Positions 31,329-35,953 of a stretch of 35,953 bases of DNA are shown here, piece by piece. The notes under the pieces were generated by a model. The model searched no databases. It was given only the letters and a program-made list of their open reading frames with translations, and was not told the DNA's origin. A program made the position numbers and the translations under genes. The DNA lies in the IMG/VR virus record IMGVR_UViG_3300020166_000055, positions 1 to 35,953 of that record; one strand, written 5' to 3'. Source of the stretch: a virus. The stretch's first letter is position 1. Each line of letters begins with the position of its first letter.

Positions 31329-33620
31329 ATGGGAATTCAAGTAGTCAAACGTGACGGTGACAGAGAAGAACTAGACCTAGAAAAAATGCACAAGGTCGTG
31401 TTCTTTGCATGTGACGGTATCGCTGGCGTATCACCAAGTGAGGTAGAGATTAAATCTCACATTCAGTTTTACGACGGTATTACTAGTTCAGAGATTCAAG
31501 AAACACTGATTAAGTCTGCCGCAGATTTGATTAGTGAGGACACGCCTAACTATCAGTGGGTAGCAGGCAATCTAGTTAACTATCATCTTCGAAAGATGGT
31601 ATACAATAGTTTTGAACCAGTACATATTTTAGACTTAGTAAAGAATAATGTAGAACGAGGATTCTACGATTCATCATTACTTGAAGACTATTCAAAAGAA
31701 CAATGGGAAACACTAAACAGCTATATCAAACATGACCGTGACTTCAACATTTCATATGTTGGTATGGAACAATTCCGTGGCAAGTATCTAGTTCAGAACC
31801 GTGTAACAAAAGAAGTGTTTGAGACACCTCAGATGGCTTACATGTTGATTGCCGCAACTCTATTCTCTAACTATCCAAATGAAACAAGAATGAAGTGGAT
31901 AAAAGATTACTATGATGCGATTAGTAATTTTGATATCTCACTCCCAACTCCAGTAATGGCAGGCGTTCGCACGCCACAGAGACAATTTTCCTCCTGTGTT
32001 CTAATTGAGACTGGTGACTCGCTTGATTCAATCAATGCGACATCTAGTTCGATTGTTAAGTATGTCTCACAGAAAGCTGGCATAGGTGTTAATGCTGGCG
32101 CTATTCGTGCGATTAATTCTCCAATTCGTAATGGAGATGCGTCCCATACTGGCGTTATCCCTTTTTATAAAATGTTCCAAGCGGCTGTTAAGTCATGTTC
32201 GCAAGGTGGTGTTCGTGGCGGAGCAGCAACTCTATACTATCCTATTTGGCATTTAGAAGTAGAAGACTTACTTGTTCTAAAGAACAACAAAGGCACAGAA
32301 GACAATCGTGTTCGTCACTTAGATTACGGCGTACAGTTCAACAAGCTAATGTATGAACGTCTAATGACTGGTGGAGATATCACTCTATTCTCGCCACAGG
32401 ACGTCCCAGGACTATACGAAGCATTTTTTGCAGACCAAGATAAGTTCCGTGAACTATATGAGAAAGCAGAACGTAAGACATCTATTCGTAAGAAATCTAT
32501 TACTGCAATCGATCTGTTCTCTGCATTCATGAATGAACGTAAGAACACTGGTCGCATCTATCTAATGAACGTAGACCATGCAAACGACCATGGATCGTTT
32601 AAACCAGATGTAGCACCAATTCGACAATCAAATCTTTGCTGTGAAATTAATCTTCCTACAAAGCCACTGAATGATTTGAACGATCCTGAGGGTGAGATTT
32701 CATTGTGTACGCTTAGTGCTATTAATTGGGGTAATATTAAAACTCCAGCAGACTTTGCTAAACCATGTGAACTATCAATTCGTGGACTAGATGCACTACT
32801 TGATTATCAAAAGTATCCAGTACTTGCGGCACAATTGTCAACAGAAAAACGCCGACCACTAGGTATCGGTATCATCAACTTCGCTTATTGGTTAGCTAAG
32901 AATGACACAAACTATTCGAACCCAAATCTTGAACTAGTAGATGAATGGGCAGAAGCGTGGAGCTACTACCTAATTAAAGCATCTAATACTCTTGCTAAAG
33001 AGCAAGGTAAATGTTCTGGTACAGATGAAACACGTTATGGTGACGGTGTTGTCCCAATGGATACTCGCAAACGTGATGTAGATGAACTTGCACCATATGT
33101 AGAACGTCAAGACTGGGACACACTACGTGCAGACTTGAAAGAGTATGGCATTCGTAACTCAACTGTTATGGCACTTATGCCAGCAGAAACATCAGCACAG
33201 ATTTCAAACTCTACAAACGGAATTGAGCCACCGCGCTCACTTGTATCTGTTAAGCAATCCAAGCATGGTGTTCTAAAGCAAGTTGTGCCAGGTATTCATA
33301 AACTGAAAAATAAATATGAACTACTATGGGATCAACAATCACCAGAAGGCTACATTAAGATTATGGCGATCCTACAGAAATATATCGACCAAGGTATCTC
33401 AGTAAACACAAGCTACAATCCTGTATTCTTTGATGATGAAAAGATTCCTATGTCAGTAATGTTGCAACATCTAATTATGTTCTATAAATATGGTGGGAAG
33501 CAACTTTACTATTTTAATACATTCGACGGTCAAGGAGAGATTGACGTATCGAAACTAATGGAAGAACCACTAGCACAATCAGAAATCGATGATGACGATT
33601 GTGATGCGTGTGTAATTTAA
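31329..33620 (+). CDS. nrdA: Ribonucleotide reductase class Ia large subunit
   Basis: 763 residues, close to E. coli NrdA (761). The catalytic residues align with a constant offset of two: Cys223 in SSCVLIETGD, Asn435/Cys437/Glu439 in NLCCEI and Cys460 in ISLCTLSA. The C-terminal redox pair is present but spaced Cys758-x2-Cys761 (DCDACVI) instead of four residues apart. An ATP-cone-like N-terminus (VVKRDGDREELDLEKMHKVV) is retained. It reduces NDPs to dNDPs with NrdB. The gene is intact, with no intron, intein or homing endonuclease, which are common in phage nrd genes. Start ATG follows CGGAGAAG. Confidence 0.97.
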   Translation: MGIQVVKRDGDREELDLEKMHKVVFFACDGIAGVSPSEVEIKSHIQFYDGITSSEIQETLIKSAADLISEDTPNYQWVAGNLVNYHLRKMVYNSFEPVHILDLVKNNVERGFYDSSLLEDYSKEQWETLNSYIKHDRDFNISYVGMEQFRGKYLVQNRVTKEVFETPQMAYMLIAATLFSNYPNETRMKWIKDYYDAISNFDISLPTPVMAGVRTPQRQFSSCVLIETGDSLDSINATSSSIVKYVSQKAGIGVNAGAIRAINSPIRNGDASHTGVIPFYKMFQAAVKSCSQGGVRGGAATLYYPIWHLEVEDLLVLKNNKGTEDNRVRHLDYGVQFNKLMYERLMTGGDITLFSPQDVPGLYEAFFADQDKFRELYEKAERKTSIRKKSITAIDLFSAFMNERKNTGRIYLMNVDHANDHGSFKPDVAPIRQSNLCCEINLPTKPLNDLNDPEGEISLCTLSAINWGNIKTPADFAKPCELSIRGLDALLDYQKYPVLAAQLSTEKRRPLGIGIINFAYWLAKNDTNYSNPNLELVDEWAEAWSYYLIKASNTLAKEQGKCSGTDETRYGDGVVPMDTRKRDVDELAPYVERQDWDTLRADLKEYGIRNSTVMALMPAETSAQISNSTNGIEPPRSLVSVKQSKHGVLKQVVPGIHKLKNKYELLWDQQSPEGYIKIMAILQKYIDQGISVNTSYNPVFFDDEKIPMSVMLQHLIMFYKYGGKQLYYFNTFDGQGEIDVSKLMEEPLAQSEIDDDDCDACVI

Positions 33621-33636
33621 TAAACGAGAGAAATAA

Positions 33637-34767
33637 ATGTCAGTATTCAATTCAAAAAACAAAGCAGACCATACAAAAGCACTAGCGTTTCTAGACCCAA
33701 ATGGCGGTGTAGCAATTCAACGTTTCGATATGCTAAAGTATAAGCAGTTTGACAAACTAACAGACAAGCAACTTGGTTTCTTCTGGCGCCCAGAAGAAGT
33801 AGATGTAACTAAAGATTCAAATGATTTCAAAAATCTTACAGACCATGAGCGTCACATCTTTACGTCAAATCTAAAGCGTCAGATTCTACTAGACAGTGTA
33901 CAAGGACGTGCGCCAGTAGAAGCATTCGGTCCACTAGTATCTATTCCAGAACTAGAAGCATGGATCCAAACTTGGACATTTAGTGAAACAATTCACAGTC
34001 GTTCATATACACATATTATTCGTAACGTATATTCTGACCCATCAAAAGTGTTTGACGGCATGATGGACATTGAAGAAATTATGGATTGTGCAGATGATAT
34101 CTCAGAATGTTATGACCAGCTAATCGATATGACTTCATACTTCAATCTATTGGGCGAAGGTACGCATAATGTCAATGGGAATGAAGTAGTTGTAGACAAA
34201 TACGAAATTAAAAAGTTGCTTTATAAAACTCTTATGAGCGTAAATATTCTTGAAGGAGTTCGTTTCTATGTCTCATTTGCTTGTTCATGGGCATTTGCAG
34301 AATTGAAGAAGATGGAAGGCAATGCTAAAATCATCAAGCTAATTGCACGTGATGAAAATCTACACTTGGCATCTACACAAACACTACTAAAACTTCTACC
34401 AAAAGATGATCCTGACTTTATTCAGATTGCTAAAGAGACAGAAGCAGAATGTATTCAAATGTTTGTAGACGCAGTAGAACAAGAAAAAGAATGGGCTCGG
34501 TATCTATTTAAAGACGGTTCAATGATCGGTCTGAACACTCAACTGTTAGCAGATTATATTGAATGGATTTGTTGTAAGCGTATGACCGCTGTTGGTCTTA
34601 AATGCCCTTACGCTACGCCGCAAGCCAATCCACTACCGTGGACAGCTAAGTGGATCTCGGGCGCAGATGTACAAGTAGCACCACAAGAAACAGAAATTTC
34701 ATCATATGTTATCGGTGGGGTTAAGCAAGACGTTGACAATAACACATTCGGAGGCATGTCACTATAA
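33637..34767 (+). CDS. nrdB: Ribonucleotide reductase class Ia small subunit
   Basis: 376 residues, exactly the length of E. coli NrdB and very similar throughout. Di-iron ligands and the radical Tyr are in place: Asp86 (LLDSVQGR), Glu117 and His120 (FSETIHSRSYTHIIRN), Tyr124, then ARDENLH for the later Glu/His ligands. It makes the tyrosyl radical used by NrdA. The C-terminus (DNNTFGGMSL) should dock on NrdA. It starts 16 bases after nrdA; its TAA shares an A with the methyltransferase ATG. Strong similarity to gammaproteobacterial-type NrdB may reflect old transfer or shared ancestry with T4-type enzymes. Confidence 0.97.
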   Translation: MSVFNSKNKADHTKALAFLDPNGGVAIQRFDMLKYKQFDKLTDKQLGFFWRPEEVDVTKDSNDFKNLTDHERHIFTSNLKRQILLDSVQGRAPVEAFGPLVSIPELEAWIQTWTFSETIHSRSYTHIIRNVYSDPSKVFDGMMDIEEIMDCADDISECYDQLIDMTSYFNLLGEGTHNVNGNEVVVDKYEIKKLLYKTLMSVNILEGVRFYVSFACSWAFAELKKMEGNAKIIKLIARDENLHLASTQTLLKLLPKDDPDFIQIAKETEAECIQMFVDAVEQEKEWARYLFKDGSMIGLNTQLLADYIEWICCKRMTAVGLKCPYATPQANPLPWTAKWISGADVQVAPQETEISSYVIGGVKQDVDNNTFGGMSL

Positions 34768-35414
34768 TGGAACACGTATTTGATGAACAATGGATTAGAC
34801 AAAAGAAGTTTAAAGTCGCTATGGAAAATGAAGTTATCCATATCCCTTCAAACGGTATTGACCATAAAGTAATTGATGCACAGTTACCTGGGTTCATTAC
34901 AGGTGCAACTGGTGATGATAAGAAGCAGTTTATCTTAGACGTTGGTTGCGGCGATGGGTATGCAATGCAAAAGATGGTTGACATGGAGTATGAAAATGTA
35001 CAAGGTATTACGCTACACCGCGAAGACCATCTTATGTGTAAAGAAAAAGGATTGACTTCTCATGTGATGAACTATAACTTTTCAGAGTTGATGAAGGGTT
35101 TCTTTCACGTAATTTGGATGCGTCAATCATTGCAGTTTTCATTCCAACCATTCTTTACAATGCTGGAACTTAATCGAATTATGCGTTTAAACGGTTGGGC
35201 ATATATTGAAGTTCCTGATACATCTAATGACGGTGTTCCTCTTGGCACTCTGCATCGTGAGACATACGAGCGACTATTTAAATCAGCAGGGTTCAATATT
35301 ATTCAGAGTGATAATATTACATTAACTCTAGGTGAAGTAAGCGAATCACATAACTTCTTTGCACTAGTAAAACGAGCAAATGTGTCACTTCCGGAACTCC
35401 CAGAAGAAGAATAA
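34767..35414 (+). CDS. SAM-dependent methyltransferase (class I)
   Basis: 215 residues. Motif I ILDVGCGDG at about 57-64 follows a strand and binds S-adenosylmethionine. MMVDMEYENVQGITL-type spacing gives motif II, and VIWMRQSLQFSFQPF is close to motif IV, where an aromatic N/D-PP-Y signature of DNA methylases is absent. LNRIMRLNGWAYIEVPDTSN matches the strand 5 region of small-molecule or sugar methyltransferases. So methylation of DNA bases is not indicated; the substrate may be a glycan, lipid or small molecule. It shares a base with the nrdB stop (TAATG), so it is cotranslated with RNR. A terminator follows at 35441-35470. Confidence 0.75.
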   Translation: MEHVFDEQWIRQKKFKVAMENEVIHIPSNGIDHKVIDAQLPGFITGATGDDKKQFILDVGCGDGYAMQKMVDMEYENVQGITLHREDHLMCKEKGLTSHVMNYNFSELMKGFFHVIWMRQSLQFSFQPFFTMLELNRIMRLNGWAYIEVPDTSNDGVPLGTLHRETYERLFKSAGFNIIQSDNITLTLGEVSESHNFFALVKRANVSLPELPEEE

Positions 35415-35440
35415 AAGTTAAAAAAAATTGTAAGTCATTG

Positions 35441-35470
35441 AAGCGCAAGGGTTTTCTCTTGCGCTTTTTT
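35441..35470 (+). terminator. Intrinsic terminator after methyltransferase
   Basis: aagcgcaag pairs with cttgcgctt across an eight-base loop and is followed by T residues. It ends the replication/RNR unit. Confidence 0.92.
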
Positions 35471-35471
35471 G

Positions 35472-35499
35472 TTGACATTCCTGCGAGACATGCTATATT
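35472..35499 (+). promoter_or_regulatory. Host sigma70-type promoter with extended -10
   Basis: TTGACA at 35472-35477, a 16-base spacer and TATATT at 35494-35499 with TGC directly before it, giving an extended -10. It lies immediately after the terminator. Confidence 0.75.
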
Positions 35500-35531
35500 A
35501 ATTAAGTAATCAGAGAGAAAGAGAATCAACA

Positions 35532-35627
35532 ATGAAAAAAGTAATCATCAACGCAGCAATCGACGGTACTTCTGCTCTTATGTCTGCAATCGCCTTTGCA
35601 GGAACTTTTTATTTCTTCGTGTCATAA
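35532..35627 (+). CDS. Hydrophobic 31-residue miniprotein
   Basis: A short frame from ATG 35532 to TAA 35627. The product begins MKKVIINAAIDG and ends in a hydrophobic stretch (about residues 13-31) able to span a membrane. It has its own strong promoter, a purine-rich ribosome site (AGAGAGAAAGAG) and is followed by another promoter, so it looks like a deliberately expressed small membrane protein made early. No family is recognised. Short length keeps confidence moderate. Confidence 0.5.
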   Translation: MKKVIINAAIDGTSALMSAIAFAGTFYFFVS

Positions 35628-35632
35628 AAAGG

Positions 35633-35661
35633 TTGACAATACTAACGAATCACTATATAAA
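35633..35661 (+). promoter_or_regulatory. Host sigma70-type promoter
   Basis: TTGACA at 35633-35638, a 17-base spacer and TATAAA at 35656-35661, about 37 bases before ATG 35698. Confidence 0.7.
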
Positions 35662-35697
35662 GTAAGTATAGATTGATTAAACAGAAAGAGAACCTCT

Positions 35698-35953
35698 ATG
35701 TCTATTCAGAAACTTATCGATGAAACGTACAGCTATTATGTAGAAGCACAAGGTACTGATCTTTCTGATCTATATAAAGATGATTTAAATGATTTTGAAT
35801 CAGTACAATGGTTGATTAATGCGGACCTCACTGATGATGCTGCAGCAAAGATTGACAATATGGATACTGAACCACGTGAGCAGATCGTATTGGCTATTGC
35901 TGGTGAGTATGGCAATGGATATGTAGAAACTGTACTAGGTTATGAGGTATCAT
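35698..35953 (+). CDS. Uncharacterised acidic protein (3' end outside window)
   Basis: 85 residues are visible from ATG 35698 and the frame is still open at the window end. The fragment is acidic, helical and Asp-rich (DLSDLYKDDLNDFESVQWLI, then DDAAAKIDNMDTEPREQIVL). No motif is recognised. It has its own host-type promoter and an AGAAAGAGA ribosome site, so it is probably an early accessory gene, possibly one of a run of small early genes continuing beyond the window. Confidence 0.6.
   Translation, partial: MSIQKLIDETYSYYVEAQGTDLSDLYKDDLNDFESVQWLINADLTDDAAAKIDNMDTEPREQIVLAIAGEYGNGYVETVLGYEVS

Noticed and set aside
31329-34767. Intron, intein or homing endonuclease in nrdA/nrdB
   Set aside because: Both genes are full length with all catalytic residues in one uninterrupted frame.

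Overview
This window is part of the genome of a T4-superfamily tailed phage (contractile-tail myovirus type). The diagnostic genes are the contractile tail sheath (gp18-like), tail tube (gp19-like), neck proteins (gp13-, gp14- and gp15-like), head-completion nuclease (gp4-like), small and large terminase (gp16- and gp17-like), ssDNA-binding protein gp32, the UvsX/UvsY recombination pair and a class Ia ribonucleotide reductase. DNA is AT-rich, genes are tightly packed with 1-4 base overlaps, and at least eleven copies of a TATAAATA-like octamer, the T4 late-promoter box, sit just upstream of structural genes. Host-type promoters (TTGACA, 16-17 base spacer, TATAAT-like) sit before DNA-metabolism and small accessory genes. 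The 2OG oxygenase, sulfotransferase-like, QueD-like and fibre genes resemble those of marine T4-like phages and suggest a proteobacterial host in an aquatic setting, but the host cannot be read from the sequence.

Layout. 1-5.5 kb: a very repetitive coiled-coil fibre gene (its 5' end lies outside the window) and a second fibre/structural gene. 5.6-9.6 kb: a ParB-like gene, then a minus-strand late block with gp14-like, gp15-like, Nudix and an unknown protein. 9.6-13.8 kb: plus-strand 2OG-Fe(II) oxygenase, two unknown proteins, gp13-like neck protein, a small membrane protein and a P-loop kinase-like protein. 13.9-20.4 kb: sheath, tube, a second tube-like protein, gp4-like nuclease, sulfotransferase-like protein and small terminase. 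20.4-27.7 kb: a protein with a T4-type capsid-targeting N-terminus, a Cys-cluster protein, a collagen-like fibre, a complete subtilisin-type protease, large terminase and a large unknown protein. 27.8-35.4 kb: gp32, UvsX, QueD-like, an acidic small protein, UvsY, NrdA, NrdB and a methyltransferase. 35.5 kb to the end: two small genes with their own host-type promoters.

How it fits together. Early and middle functions (gp32, UvsX, UvsY, RNR) supply recombination-dependent replication and dNTPs. Late functions are switched on from the octamer promoters, several of which overlap the stop codon of the gene before. Strong hairpin-plus-U-tract terminators separate the units. The most unusual points are: the collagen-like fibre next to a full subtilisin protease in a late unit; the capsid-targeting-like N-terminus ahead of it; a duplicated CTAA-rich leader in front of gene 32 that looks like a translational operator; a Trp-rich surface motif shared by neck, sheath and fibre proteins; the neck genes split between strands; overlapping host-type and late promoters facing opposite ways; and a QueD-like protein with one expected zinc-ligand His replaced by Tyr.
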